A stretch of 64,000 bases of DNA from Aeromonas tecta (GCF_000820185.1 NZ_CDCA01000011.1:1-64000), one strand, 5' to 3'. Positions 18,910 through 29,600 are shown, counted from the stretch's first letter. Notes: a model not told the origin generated them from the letters alone. Numbers and translations are program-made.

Positions 18910-19467
18910 GTGATCACCCTGATTAAAGAGTCTGACCAGCTGAAGATGCTCTGGAAGAACAAGCAGGGCACCACGGCCCAGATCCTCATCTCCCCCAAGG
19001 GGGCGACGCTGGACAAACTCGATTTTGATTACCGTCTGAGCTCGGCCCCCATCAAGGCCGCCGGCCCCTTCTCCAAGTTTCCCGGCTATCAACGCATCCT
19101 GCTGCCCATCAGCGGCGCTGGCTTCGTGCTCAACGGCCACCCTTACGCCACCCATGAGGCGGCCCATTTTGGTGGCGACGAGGAGACCCACTGCGAATTG
19201 CTGAAAAAAGAGGTGACGGATCTTGGGCTCATCTACCATCCCGAACGCATCAGCGCCAACGTGCGGGTGCTGAATGTCCCCTTTCCGCTGACCCTTACCC
19301 TGGAGGCTGACAAGACTTACCTCTGTCACCTGCTGAGCGGGCAGCTGGAGGTGCAAGGCCAAAGTGTCGCAGTCAACGAGACGCTGCTGGTCACGGCCGA
19401 GGAGAGCATCCGGCTGGAGTGCCAGAAGAAGACGACCATCGCCTTCTTTACCCTGCAGAGCCGATAA
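18910..19467 (+). CDS. HutD/Ves-family cupin protein
   Basis: 185 aa from the GTG at 18910 (VITLIKESDQLKMLWKNKQG), which has GAGG about 8 nt upstream; the frame is open back to 18820 without support. The pattern WKNxxGTTAQILISP...DYRLSSAPIKAAGPFSKFPGYQRIL...GAGFVLNG fits the HutD/Ves family, which has a bicupin fold and unclear activity. No hut genes are near, so a histidine-utilisation role is not supported here. Confidence 0.75.
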   Translation: MITLIKESDQLKMLWKNKQGTTAQILISPKGATLDKLDFDYRLSSAPIKAAGPFSKFPGYQRILLPISGAGFVLNGHPYATHEAAHFGGDEETHCELLKKEVTDLGLIYHPERISANVRVLNVPFPLTLTLEADKTYLCHLLSGQLEVQGQSVAVNETLLVTAEESIRLECQKKTTIAFFTLQSR

Positions 19468-19531
19468 CAGGAGCGGGCCGAAAAGACGATGGCCATTGCC
19501 TTCAAGGCCCAGTCTGGTCGTTAACAGGTAC

Positions 19532-19558
19532 AAAAAAGCCGGGTAGCCCGGCTTTTTT
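19532..19558. terminator. Bidirectional terminator between the HutD-like gene and azurin
   Basis: 12-bp stem AAAAAAGCCGGG / CCCGGCTTTTTT with a 3-nt loop, A-run and T-run on opposite sides. It serves both convergent genes. Confidence 0.92.
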
Positions 19559-19580
19559 CATGGCAATGCTGGCAAGCGAT

Positions 19581-20036
19581 TTAGCCGACCTTGAAGCTGC
19601 CCTTCATCATGGCGAAGTGGCCGGGGAAGGAGCAGAAGAAGGTGAGGTCTTTACCGGCAAGGCCGTCGGTCTTGAAGGTGACACTGGCACTCTCACCGCC
19701 GCCCACCAGCTTGGTGTGCGCCAGGATGCGGGCATCTTCCTTGGGCAGATAGTCGTGATCGGCACCGGCGCTCATGCCGGCGGTGGCCACGGCCTGGTAA
19801 TCGGCGGTGTTTGCCAGTACCCAGTTATGACCCATGGCGGTCACCGGCATCTTGCCCGTGTGATTGATGGTGACAGTCACTTCTTTGCAGGTGGCCGGCA
19901 CGCTCATCTCTTTGAGGTTGTACTGCATGGCATCATTGCCTTCAATGACCAATGCGCACTCATCGGCCAGGGCCGGGGCTGACATGCCCAATGCAGTCAG
20001 AGAGCCCAGAAACAGCAGGGTAATCGCCTTTTTCAT
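19581..20036 (-). CDS. azu: Azurin (periplasmic type I blue copper protein)
   Basis: About 151 aa. There are two adjacent ATGs (20039 and 20036); AAAGGAG is better spaced to 20036. The signal peptide ends ALA|DECALVIEGND. The type I copper ligands are all present: His in MGHNWVLA, then Cys-His-Met in FCSFPGHFAMM. Azurin shuttles single electrons between periplasmic redox partners, classically c-type cytochromes, nitrite reductase or peroxidase. No denitrification genes lie beside it. The convergent neighbour shares its terminator. Confidence 0.95.
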   Translation of the reverse strand: MKKAITLLFLGSLTALGMSAPALADECALVIEGNDAMQYNLKEMSVPATCKEVTVTINHTGKMPVTAMGHNWVLANTADYQAVATAGMSAGADHDYLPKEDARILAHTKLVGGGESASVTFKTDGLAGKDLTFFCSFPGHFAMMKGSFKVG

Positions 20037-20348
20037 CATCTTCTCCTTTGATTGGCAATAGATGGCAACACGCTTGCCTGAAAATCCGCGTCTGCGATGG
20101 GCAAAGATGCTGTCAAAATCGATGTTAATTGTACTCAACTGTTGTCAATCGACTATGGCTTTTGCTCAAAGCTGCGGACCAAGTCACCTGTTTGCCAGCA
20201 AGACCATTCAACTTTGGAACAGATCTGTCGGCTCTACATCCGCAACCGCTTAATTATTTCCGATCCCCCTGCGGGCAATGAACTCGTCAAGTCGCGGCGC
20301 CTTGGCTAAGCTTGCCCCCCTGCCGACCCATCCCCGCGAGAATTGACG
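20037..20348. other. Intergenic region between divergent azurin and apbE
   Basis: About 310 bp holding both promoters. TTGACA-like hexamers appear on the minus strand (TGTCAA on plus at 20111-20116 and 20143-20148), but no well-spaced -10 was identified. No gene or strong hairpin was seen. Confidence 0.4.
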
Positions 20349-21395
20349 ATGCGCCTTCCCTTCCCGGTCCCAAGCCAAACTGGCCTGCTGCTAACCCTGA
20401 TGCTGCTGTTGACCGCCTGCCAACCCAGCCCACCAACCCAGACCCGCATTCAGGGCAAGACCATGGGTACCTTCTACGTGGTGACGGTGAACGATGCCTT
20501 CCCGGGGGGCGAAGCGGCGCTGCAGCAAGAGGTGGATGCCCTGCTGGCACGGATGAACGAGGAGATCTCCACCTACGATCCGGGTTCGCTCATCTCCCGC
20601 TTCAATCAAGGGCCCGCCAACGAGCCCATGGTCATACCGACCAGCATGGCCAAAATTGTGCAACAGGGTATCGAGGCGGGACACCTCACCGGCGGCAAGC
20701 TGGATGTGACCGTGGGCCCGCTGGTCAATCTGTGGGGGTTCGGGCCGGACAAGCGTCCGCTTAAGCGGCCAACGGCCGAACAGATTGCCAAGGCCCGCAC
20801 CCGGGTTGGCATCGACAAGCTGAGCCTGACCAAACAGGGGGACAACTTCCTGCTCGGCAAATCCATCCCGGATCTCTACCTCGATCTCTCCACCCTGGGC
20901 GAGGGGGCCGCATCTGATGAGATAGCCACCTTGCTGGAGAGCAAGGGCGTTAACAACTACCTCATCGAAGTGGCGGGGGCGGTGCGCAGCCATGGCCACA
21001 ATAGCAAGGGCAACCCCTGGCGAGTGGCCATCGTCGAACCTTCTGACAACCCGGGAGCCATCGAAGATGTGGTGATCCCCAATGGCATGGCGCTCAGTAC
21101 CGCCGGCAGCTATCGCAACTATTACGAGCTCGATGGCGTGCGCTACTCCCACATCATCGACCCCGCCAGCGGCGCCCCCGTGACCCACAAGCTGGTCTCC
21201 GCCAGCGTGATCACCCCAACCGCGCTGGAGGCCGACGCCCTCGATACCGCGCTGATGGTAATGGGGCCTGAGCAGGCGCTGGCCTTCGCCAAAACACACC
21301 AGCTGGCGGTCTACCTCATCGTCAAGACGGCGCAAGGCTTTGAGGCCAGGTTCACTCCCCAATTCGCCCCCTATCTACAGCAAAAGACACCCTGA
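20349..21395 (+). CDS. apbE: FAD:protein FMN transferase (ApbE family lipoprotein)
   Basis: 348 aa. The ATG at 20349 follows a weak site (GAG); TTG 20343 is in frame but less likely. A lipoprotein signal with lipobox LLTAC ends near residue 24. Family motifs include GKTMGTFYVVTV, ISTYDPGSLISRFN, VGPLVNLWGFG and the terminal HIIDPASGAPVTH. The LDLSTLGEGAASDEIA stretch normally reads D(L/I)xAxxKGxAxD, so the usual Ala-Ile-Ala-Lys-Gly is replaced here by Ser-Thr-Leu-Gly-Glu-Gly. ApbE transfers FMN from FAD to Thr in targets such as NqrB/NqrC and RnfG. No target gene is adjacent. Confidence 0.88.
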   Translation: MRLPFPVPSQTGLLLTLMLLLTACQPSPPTQTRIQGKTMGTFYVVTVNDAFPGGEAALQQEVDALLARMNEEISTYDPGSLISRFNQGPANEPMVIPTSMAKIVQQGIEAGHLTGGKLDVTVGPLVNLWGFGPDKRPLKRPTAEQIAKARTRVGIDKLSLTKQGDNFLLGKSIPDLYLDLSTLGEGAASDEIATLLESKGVNNYLIEVAGAVRSHGHNSKGNPWRVAIVEPSDNPGAIEDVVIPNGMALSTAGSYRNYYELDGVRYSHIIDPASGAPVTHKLVSASVITPTALEADALDTALMVMGPEQALAFAKTHQLAVYLIVKTAQGFEARFTPQFAPYLQQKTP

Positions 21396-21565
21396 ACCGC
21401 CATTGCGAGGCCGGGCCTTCGCCACCTTGGCTGGGCGGCGTGAAAAACTGGTGCTGGCGCCGATTTGCGAGGGAAAGAGGGGGCAATTGCGCCATCGGAT
21501 TGCCTGTTTGCGGACTTTGGTGGCACACTTCCTCTACCCGCCCGTAGCGCCCTGACCCAAGACAG

Positions 21566-23212
21566 ATGCAGACACAGGATCCCGAGCCAGAGAAGAAAGC
21601 CCAGCCCAAGCCCAGACGTATTCTACTGGTCAACGAGCAGCGCTCCTTCCAGATGATGATGAAGGCGATGCTGATCAACATCGGCATCAACCGCATCACC
21701 TACATCAATTCGGCCGAAGAGGCGCGCCGTCGCTGCCAGAAAGAGTCCTTCGACATCTACCTGCTCGACTACGAGCTGGGGGCCGGCGAGAACGGTCGCC
21801 AGTTGCTCGAAAGCCTGCGGGATCAAAAGCTGATTCCCCCCCAGAGCGTGGTGATCATGGTCAGCAGCGACAGCTCGCGCGCCATGGTGCTGAGCGCCCT
21901 CGAGGCCGAGCCCGACGAATACCTGATGAAACCCTTCTCCCAGGAGCAGTTCTCGTTTCGCCTGAAACGCGCCCTCGCCCGCCGCCAGGCGCTGGAGAGC
22001 GTGTTCATCGCCCTCACCCAGAATGACTTGCCGTCCCTCATCGAGGCCTGCGCCACTCAGGCCGATGCGGCGCCCCGCTTTGCCAACTTCTGCCGCTGCC
22101 TGCAAGCCGACACCCAGCTCAAGCTCGGTCAGGCCAAGGAGGCCCGCAGCCTGATGCGTCAGCTGCTGGCCGGGCAGGAGAACAGCTGGGCCCGGCTCAC
22201 CCTGGGCAAGGCCTGCCACACCCTGGCGCTGTATGAAGAGGCGGTGAGCCACCTGCAGGCAACTCTCAAGAACGCCCCGCTGATGGTGGAGGCGCACCTC
22301 TGGCTGGCAGAATCCCAGCTGGCGCTCGGCAAGGGCGAACTCGCCCAACAGGAGCTCAGACGGGCGGTGGATATCTCGCCCCAGTCGGTGCAGCTCTCCC
22401 GTCGCCTGGCAGAAGTCTGCCTGCTGCGCCACGACTACGGCCAGGCCAAGGATGTGCTGCTGTCCCTCATCGACCTGTCGCGCAACTCCATCCACCGTAC
22501 CCCGCATTATCTCGGCGCCTACATCCAGACTCTCACCCTCTATGCGCTCAACAGCAACGACGGCTACCACATCGCCAATCTGCAAAAGCAGGTGAACTCG
22601 GCACTGTCACGGATCCGCGATTCGCTGATGATGGCGGAGTTCAACTATCCGGTGTTCGAGCAGATCTGCCAGGCCCGGGTCCAGATCGCCCTCGGCGAGT
22701 TGCTCAAGGGCAAGAAGATGCTCTATCGCGCCAACCAGAACTGGCTGGATCAACCCGATACCATGCCACCCGCCCTGCTCGGCGAGACCATACTGGCGCT
22801 CTATCAGCTCGGCGAATTCGAATATGCCGAAAGTCTGCAGGCATTGCTGGCAGAAGATGAGGATCGGCTACTCACCACCTGCATCCAGGTGACCCGGGAT
22901 GACAAGACGGTGCAGGAGCGCCGCCAGCGTTATCAGCAGCTCAACGACCTGGGCATCAAGTCCTACCAGAGCGGGGAATTGGAGCAGGCACTCGGCCACT
23001 TCCGGGAGGCGCTGCGCCGGGCGCCGGCCAATACCGGCGCCGCCCTCAACAAGATCCAGGTGCTGCTGCAACTGATGCAGAAGAATCGCAAGAGTCCGGA
23101 GTTCGGCGCCGAGTGCAAGGAGACCCTGGAGGTGCTGGAAGGCATCCCCTTGAATCCCGCCCAGCAGGATCGTTTCCGCAAGCTGCGCCAGGAATTTAAC
23201 CAGTTCAACTAG
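21566..23212 (+). CDS. Response-regulator receiver domain fused to TPR repeats
   Basis: 548 aa. The N-terminal receiver domain (about residues 17-140) has the phospho-acceptor Asp in DIYLLDYELGAGENG, a Ser/Thr position in VIMVSSDSS, and the conserved Lys-Pro in EYLMKPFSQEQF. Residues 150-540 are tetratricopeptide repeats (ARLTLGKACHTLALYEEAVSHLQ; AHLWLAESQLALGKGELAQQELRRAV; LGIKSYQSGELEQALGHFREAL). There is no DNA-binding or GGDEF/EAL output, so the signal is probably passed by protein-protein contact. No histidine kinase is adjacent. The start at 21566 has only a weak Shine-Dalgarno. Confidence 0.88.
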   Translation: MQTQDPEPEKKAQPKPRRILLVNEQRSFQMMMKAMLINIGINRITYINSAEEARRRCQKESFDIYLLDYELGAGENGRQLLESLRDQKLIPPQSVVIMVSSDSSRAMVLSALEAEPDEYLMKPFSQEQFSFRLKRALARRQALESVFIALTQNDLPSLIEACATQADAAPRFANFCRCLQADTQLKLGQAKEARSLMRQLLAGQENSWARLTLGKACHTLALYEEAVSHLQATLKNAPLMVEAHLWLAESQLALGKGELAQQELRRAVDISPQSVQLSRRLAEVCLLRHDYGQAKDVLLSLIDLSRNSIHRTPHYLGAYIQTLTLYALNSNDGYHIANLQKQVNSALSRIRDSLMMAEFNYPVFEQICQARVQIALGELLKGKKMLYRANQNWLDQPDTMPPALLGETILALYQLGEFEYAESLQALLAEDEDRLLTTCIQVTRDDKTVQERRQRYQQLNDLGIKSYQSGELEQALGHFREALRRAPANTGAALNKIQVLLQLMQKNRKSPEFGAECKETLEVLEGIPLNPAQQDRFRKLRQEFNQFN

Positions 23213-23271
23213 CCAGCTGACGCGGCGCCTCACCTATGCTGATACCAATCCAGCGAAGGAGGGGCAACAGC

Positions 23272-24234
23272 ATGGCGATGTGCCGATATCTGGTGGCGGA
23301 TGGCCGTCACTGCAGCGAAGAGGCCGGGGAGCATGAGCTGTGCCGCTGGCACAATCCCCAGGCCGATCATCAGTCCCCAGGCACTGCCCAGGCGCTGGAA
23401 AACTATGTGCGTCAAGGCGGTCTCTGCCACGGCCTGCAACTGGCCCGCGCCGAGCTGACCGGCCTCAATCTGGTAAACAAGCAAGCACCGCAAGGCTTTT
23501 TGCTCGAGCAGTGCAACTTCTATCGCGCCAATCTGCGCGGCGCCCACCTCTATGGCATCCGTTTTCACGGCGGCAGCCTGATGAAGGCCGATGTCAGCGA
23601 GGCCAGCCTGCACTGCGCCCAGTTGCACAACGTCAACCTGCTCGGCATCCGCTGGCAAAACACCCGGCTCGACAATCTGGATACCGGCAAGTACTTGATG
23701 CAGGAGCGCAAGGGCCGCAGCGAACGGGATCCCCGGCAGGCCAGCGTCTGGTTCAAGGAGGCCGAGGAGACCTACCGGGATCTGCGCAAAGCCTCGGAGG
23801 CGCAGGGCATCTTCACCATGTCCGGCCGCTACATCCAGCAGGAGCTCACCATGCGCCGGCTGCAGATGCCTTTTTTCTCCTACCAGCGTTTCGCTTCCTG
23901 GATAGTGGATCTCTTCTGCGGCTACGGAGAGGCCCCCATGCGGGTGGTACTCTTCTCCCTGCTGCTGATCCTCATCTGCAGCGTCTTCTACTTCTTCTTT
24001 GGCCTGAGCTTCAACGGCAACCACCTCATCTACCGGCCCGAGGCGAGCCTGGAGCAGAACGCCCTCTTCCTGCTTGAATGCCTCTACTACAGCGTGGTGA
24101 CCTTCACCACCCTAGGTTATGGCGACTTCACCCCCATCGGCCTGTCGCGGCTCTTCGCCGCCTTCGAGGCCTTCACCGGCAGCTTCACCCTGGCGCTGTT
24201 CGTGGTGGTGTTTGTCAAGAAAATGACCCGCTGA
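23272..24234 (+). CDS. Pentapeptide-repeat protein fused to a two-helix K+ channel pore
   Basis: 320 aa from the ATG at 23272, fixed by AAGGAGGGG just upstream. The N-terminus has a Cys/His cluster ([12 protein letters not shown]...HELCRWH) that could bind zinc. Residues about 60-150 are pentapeptide-like repeats ([44 protein letters not shown]). The C-terminal quarter has two membrane helices ([20 protein letters not shown] and [20 protein letters not shown]) around a pore loop with the potassium selectivity filter TTLGYGD. It is likely an inner-membrane ion channel with a cytoplasmic sensory module; the ligand is unknown. Confidence 0.85.
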   Translation: MAMCRYLVADGRHCSEEAGEHELCRWHNPQADHQSPGTAQALENYVRQGGLCHGLQLARAELTGLNLVNKQAPQGFLLEQCNFYRANLRGAHLYGIRFHGGSLMKADVSEASLHCAQLHNVNLLGIRWQNTRLDNLDTGKYLMQERKGRSERDPRQASVWFKEAEETYRDLRKASEAQGIFTMSGRYIQQELTMRRLQMPFFSYQRFASWIVDLFCGYGEAPMRVVLFSLLLILICSVFYFFFGLSFNGNHLIYRPEASLEQNALFLLECLYYSVVTFTTLGYGDFTPIGLSRLFAAFEAFTGSFTLALFVVVFVKKMTR

Positions 24235-24373
24235 GGGAGTCAAGTCGGGCCGCAGCGACCCGACCCGATTTACCCGGTCAGGGCAACGCGCATCGGCTCG
24301 GTCCCTGAACTTGCATCCACGGCGGATTCCTAGTCCAATAGCGACTAATAAAAACGACATGAGCATCTCAGAC

Positions 24374-25180
24374 ATGAAGATCATCTCTTTCAATATCAAT
24401 GGCCTGCGCGCCCGTTTTCATCAGCTGCAAGCTATCATCGACAAGCATCAGCCGGACGTGATCGGCCTGCAGGAGATCAAGGTGCACGACGACGCCTTCC
24501 CGGTGGCCGACGTGGAAGCCATGGGTTATCACGTGGTGTTCCATGGTCAGAAGGGTCATTACGGGGTGGCCATCATGAGCAAGCAGCCGCCACTCGAGGT
24601 GCAAAAAGGCTTCCCCACCGATCCCGAGGATGCCCAGCGCCGGATGATCATGGCCAGCTTCAAGCGTGAAGACGGCTCCATCATCAAGGTGATGAACGGC
24701 TATTTCCCCCAGGGCGAGAGTCAGGATCACGAGACCAAGTTCCCGGCCAAGCAGAAGTTCTATGAGGATCTGCAGCACTACCTGGAGACCCACCACACCC
24801 CGGACGATCAGCTGGTGCTGATCGGCGATGTCAACATCTCCCCCACCGATCTCGACATCGGCATCGGCGAGGCGAATCGCAAGCGCTGGCTGCGGGATGG
24901 CAAGTGCTCCTTCCTGCCTATCGAGCGCGAGTGGATGGAGCGCCTGAAAGGCTTCGGCCTGACCGACACCTTCCGCGCCGCCAACCCCACCGAGTGCGAG
25001 CGCTTCTCTTGGTTTGACTACCGCACCAAGGGCTTTGACGAGAACCGGGGCCTGCGCATCGATCTCATCATGGCGTCCAATGCACTCAAGGACAAAGTGA
25101 CCGAGACCGGCATCGACTACGAGCTGCGCGGCATCGAGAAGCCGTCCGATCACGCCCCCATCTGGGCCTGCTTTGCCTGA
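24374..25180 (+). CDS. xthA: Exonuclease III
   Basis: 268 aa from the ATG at 24374, exactly the E. coli XthA length ([14 protein letters not shown]); ATG 24359 would add five residues. It is the AP endonuclease and 3'-5' exonuclease of base excision repair. Catalytic motifs are visible: Asn in FNINGLRAR, Glu in [10 protein letters not shown], the Tyr region NGYFPQGES, Asp/Asn in [11 protein letters not shown], and Asp-His in KPSDHAPIW. Neither start has a strong ribosome binding site. Confidence 0.97.
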   Translation: MKIISFNINGLRARFHQLQAIIDKHQPDVIGLQEIKVHDDAFPVADVEAMGYHVVFHGQKGHYGVAIMSKQPPLEVQKGFPTDPEDAQRRMIMASFKREDGSIIKVMNGYFPQGESQDHETKFPAKQKFYEDLQHYLETHHTPDDQLVLIGDVNISPTDLDIGIGEANRKRWLRDGKCSFLPIEREWMERLKGFGLTDTFRAANPTECERFSWFDYRTKGFDENRGLRIDLIMASNALKDKVTETGIDYELRGIEKPSDHAPIWACFA

Positions 25181-25187
25181 TATGTCT

Positions 25188-25214
25188 TAAGTGGGGGCGC
25201 CAGGCCCCCACTTA
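25188..25214 (+). terminator. Probable xthA terminator
   Basis: 11-bp stem TAAGTGGGGGC / GCCCCCACTTA with a 5-nt loop just past the xthA stop. The following bases are C-rich rather than T-rich, which lowers confidence. Confidence 0.55.
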
Positions 25215-25459
25215 TCCCCTCCCCGTCTTGCCTGTTTATCCCTTCGCCAGCCCTGTCACAGATTGTCGCGACCGCTTGCGCCGCCTCCTGCCGGAGCGGA
25301 CAACCCCCTGCCCCTGAAAGCTCCCGTTCAATTTTGTCACTCTATTATTAAAAAACCGTTGTATAGCAAAACGTTAAATGTGCAAACATGTCGTTAATAA
25401 TGCTCGTTGATAATAAAATGACACGCAGCCAGCGTGGCCCCACCGGCAGGAGTGTGAAG

Positions 25460-26659
25460 ATGAAGGTTCCAGGGATCAGGAAAGAGACATTCAAACGTGG
25501 TTGCATGGCCCTGGCACTGGCCAGCGGGCTGGTTGGCTGTGGTGATAGCAAGGATGGCAATGCCCAGGCGATGCCCCAGGTACCCGTGGTGGTCGCCGAG
25601 GTGGTCCCGGCCGATGTGCCCTTCACCACCGAAGTGGTCGGTGAAACCGCCGGCTTTCGCGAGATAGAGGTGCGCTCCCGGGTGGGGGGCATACTGCTCA
25701 AACGCACCTATGTGGAAGGGCAACCGGTCAAGGCCAATCAGGAGCTGTTCCTGATCGATCCTGCCCCCTATCAGGCCGCACTGGAGCAGTCTCAGGGCAG
25801 CCTGGCCCAGGAGCAAGCCCGTCTCAACAAGGCCCGCGCCGACAGGGAGCGGATCATCCCCCTCTATAAACGCCAGGTGGTGAGCCGCAAGGACTACGAC
25901 GACACCATCGCCAACTATGAGGCGGCCGTGGCCTCCCTGCAGGCGGCCCAGGCCCAGGTGAAAGAGGCCGCGCTCAACCTCGGCTACACCCAGGTCACGG
26001 CCCCCATCGATGGCATGGCGAGCAAGAGCTCCCAGTCCGAGGGCAGCCTCATCTCCACCAGCGGTGACAATGGCCTGCTGACCACCATCACCCAGTTCGA
26101 TCCCCTCTATGTGAACTTCTCTTATTCGGAGCAGGATCGGCTCATCTTCGACAACTACATCAAGAGTGGCCAGGTCAAAGCCAACACCGATGCCAACTGG
26201 CGCACCCATATCCGCTTGACCGACGGCTCCGTCTATCCCCAGCCGGGTCATCTCAACTTCTCCGACAACAGGGTCGACCCACAGACCGGCACCATACGCG
26301 CCCGCGCCATCTTCGATAACAAGCAGGGAGCCCTGTTGCCCGGCCAGTTCGTGCGCATGACCATCGAACTGGGGGTGCGCAAGAACGCCATCCTGGTGCC
26401 GTCCCGCGCCATAGTGCAATCCCAAGCCGATCGCATGGTGATGGTGGTCAATAGCGACAACAAGGTCGAGCCCCGGGTGGTCAAACTGGAACAGGGCATC
26501 GAGGACAAGGTGCTGGTCACCAGCGGCCTCAAGGCGGGGGAAAAATACGTGGTCGAGGGGCTGATGAAGGCCCGTCCCGGCGCCCTGGTCAAGCCTGTCT
26601 CCGCCGAGCAGATGCAAGCCATCACCGCCAAGGTCATCGATCACAGCGCCGGCAAATAA
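25460..26659 (+). CDS. RND efflux periplasmic adaptor (AcrA/MexA type)
   Basis: 399 aa. The ATG at 25460 is preferred over upstream in-frame ATGs because GGCAGGAG lies just before it and a lipoprotein signal follows (lipobox LVGC). The barrel-sandwich halves (EVRSRVGGILLKRTYVEGQPVKANQ, split by a coiled coil QGSLAQEQARLNKARADRERI) and beta-barrel/MP domains follow the AcrA layout. It bridges the inner-membrane pump encoded 9 bp downstream to a TolC-type channel. No outer-membrane gene is in this operon. Upstream, two CGTTAA repeats flank a short dyad (25372-25396) that could be a repressor site. Confidence 0.93.
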   Translation: MKVPGIRKETFKRGCMALALASGLVGCGDSKDGNAQAMPQVPVVVAEVVPADVPFTTEVVGETAGFREIEVRSRVGGILLKRTYVEGQPVKANQELFLIDPAPYQAALEQSQGSLAQEQARLNKARADRERIIPLYKRQVVSRKDYDDTIANYEAAVASLQAAQAQVKEAALNLGYTQVTAPIDGMASKSSQSEGSLISTSGDNGLLTTITQFDPLYVNFSYSEQDRLIFDNYIKSGQVKANTDANWRTHIRLTDGSVYPQPGHLNFSDNRVDPQTGTIRARAIFDNKQGALLPGQFVRMTIELGVRKNAILVPSRAIVQSQADRMVMVVNSDNKVEPRVVKLEQGIEDKVLVTSGLKAGEKYVVEGLMKARPGALVKPVSAEQMQAITAKVIDHSAGK

Positions 26660-26668
26660 GGAGTTCGT

Positions 26669-29600
26669 ATGTTTTCCAAGTTCTTCATCGAACGCCCCAT
26701 CTTTGCCAGCGTGATCTCGATCATCATAGTACTGGCTGGGTTGGCCGCGATGCGCTCCCTCTCCATCGAGCAGTATCCGCAGATAACCCCGCCCGTGGTG
26801 CAGGTCACGGCCTACTACTCGGGCGCCACTCCCGAGGTCATCTCCCAGACGGTCGCCGCCCCCATCGAGCAGCAGATCAACGGCGTCGAGGACATGATCT
26901 ACATGCAGTCCGGATCCGCTTCCAACGGCCAGATGAACCTGAACGTCTACTTCAGCATCGGTACGGATCCGGATCAGGCCACCATCAACGTCAACAACCG
27001 GGTCTCGGCCGCCATGGCCCAGCTGCCCGACGACGTGAAGCAGCAGGGGGTGACGGTACGCAAGAAATCCACCTCCATCCTGCAGGTGATCACCCTGGAG
27101 TCGCCAGAGGGGGCCTTTGATACCACCTATCTCTCCAACTACGCCCTGCTCAACATCATCGATGAGCTCAAGCGTATCCCCGGGGTCGGTGATACCACCC
27201 TGTTTGGCGGCACCGACTACGCCATGCGCATCTGGCTGCGGCCGGACCGGCTGGCCCAGCTCAGCCTGACCACCAGCGATGTGGTGAATGCCATTCGTGA
27301 GCAGAACACCCAGTTCGCGGCCGGCAAGATAGGGGCCCAACCCACCTCTGCCCCCATCGATTTCACCTACACGGTGCAGACCAAGGGGCGTCTCGAGGCG
27401 GTGAGCGAGTTCCAGAACATCATCATTCGCTCCATGCCGGACGGATCCAAGATCCGGGTCAAAGATGTCGCCAGGGTCGAGCTCGGGGGCAAGGACTATG
27501 ACGTGACCGCCAAGGCCAACGGCAAGCAGGCCATCGGTATCGCCATCTACCTGCAACCCGGTGCCAATGCGGTCGCGGTGTCGGATCAGATCAACAGCAC
27601 CATGACCGCCCTCAAGACGCGCTTCCCCCAGGGAATGGAGTACCGGATCCCCTACGACACCACCGAGTTCGTGAAGATCTCCATCGAGGAGGTGGTACAC
27701 ACCCTGATCGAGGCGATCATCCTGGTGTTCTGCGTGGTCTATCTGTTCCTGCAGAACCTGCGCGCCACCCTGATCCCCTGTATCGCGGTGCCGGTATCGC
27801 TGATCGGGACCTTCGCCGGCATGTTGGTGCTGGGTTTCTCCATCAATCTGCTGACCCTGTTCGGCATGGTGCTCGCCATCGGCATCGTGGTGGATGACGC
27901 CATAGTGGTGTTGGAAAACGTCGAGCGGATCATGCAGGAGAAGAAGTGCTCCCCGAAAGAGGCCGCCATCCTCGCCATGCAGGAGGTGTCCGGCCCCGTG
28001 GTCGCCATCGTGCTGGTGCTGTGCGCCGTGTTCCTGCCGGTCGCCTTCATGGGCGGCATGACCGGGGTGATGTACAAGCAGTTCGCCATCACCATCGCCG
28101 TCTCCGTGACCATCTCGGGGCTGGTGGCGCTGACCCTCTCCCCCGCCCTGTGCGCCATCCTGCTCAAGGAGGGACACCATAAACCGGCGCGCTTCTTCGT
28201 CTGGTTCAACGCCCAGTTTGACAAGCTGACCTCCCGCTATGTGCGCGGGGTCGCCTTCCTCAACCGCCGGGTCGGCGTCGCCTTTACCATCATCCTGTTC
28301 ATCCTGGCCGGGGTCTATGTGCTCTTGATGAAGGTGCCCGGCGCCCTGGTGCCCGACGAGGATCAGGGGTATCTCATCTCCTCGGTCATGTTGCCGGACG
28401 CCGCCGCCCTCACCCGTACCCAAACCGTCGCGGATCAGTTTGACAAGATAGCCATGGCCAACCCCAACGTGCAGGACGTGGTCACCTTCTCGGGCTTTGA
28501 CATACTGTCGAGCGCCATCATCAGCAACCGGGGCCTGAGTTTCATCACCCTCAAGGACTGGGGCGAGCGGCAGGGCGAGGGGCAGGACTCCTTCTCCCTG
28601 GCCAAGACCCTGCAAGGGCTCAGCGTCATGGGACAGTCCGATGGCGTGGTCGCCTCCTTCAACCCGCCCCCCATCCAGGGCATGTCCACCACCGGCGGAC
28701 TGGAAGGCTATCTGCAAGATAGGGGATCGGGTGATACCAAGGCCTTCGCCGTCGAGGTGGATCGCCTGCTGGAAGCGGCCAAACAGCGGCCAGAACTTGC
28801 CAGTGTCACCACCACCTACCGGGCCAACGTGCCCCAGGTGTTCCTGGATCTGGACCGGGAGAAAGCCAAGGCGCTGGGGCTGCCCATCAACGCGGTGTTT
28901 GACACCATGCAGGCCACCTTCGGTCAGGTCTACGTCAACGACTTCAACCAGTTCGGTCGTACTTACCGGGTCCAGTTGCAGTCCGAGGCGGATTACCGGG
29001 CCCACAAGAGTGACATTCGCAACGTCTATGTCCGCTCCGACAAGGGCGACATGATCCCCCTCACCAGCCTGGTGACGGTGCGCGATGCCACCGGCCCCGA
29101 GCTGGTCGAGCGCTTCAACATCTTCCCGGCGGCCAAGATCATGGCGCAACCGGCACCGGGCTACAGCTCGGGTCAGGCCATCGCCGCGCTGGAGCAGGTA
29201 GCTGACGAGACCCTCGGCAACGAAGCCAAGCTAGAGTGGACGGGCTCTGCCTATCAGGAGAAAGAGGCGGCAGGCAGTGCCGGCACCGCCTTTGGCTTTG
29301 GCATCATCATGGTGTTCCTGATCCTGGCGGCCCAGTACGAACGCTGGACCCTGCCCTTCGCGGTCATCACGGCGGTGCCCTTCGCCCTGTTTGGCGCCCT
29401 GTTCGCCACCTGGGCGGTGGGACTCACCAACAACGTCTACTTCCAGATAGGGCTGGTGACCCTGGTCGGCCTTGCGGCGAAGAACGCCATCCTCATCGTC
29501 GAGTTTGCGGTGATGAAGCACGAAGAAGGGATGAGCCTGCTGGAATCGGCGCTGGAGGCGGCGCGACTGCGTTTTCGTCCCATCGTCATGACCTCGCTCG

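Noticed and set aside
25372-25396. A firm operator call upstream of the AcrAB-type operon
   Set aside because: CGTTAA repeats around ATGT-GCAA-ACAT are suggestive of a TetR-type site, but arms are only 4 bp and no regulator gene is adjacent.
25394-29149. A 1251-codon open frame on the minus strand
   Set aside because: It lies wholly antisense to the AcrA/AcrB-type genes, its product is His/Gly/Asp-rich without domains, and it is explained by the third-position GC bias of those genes.
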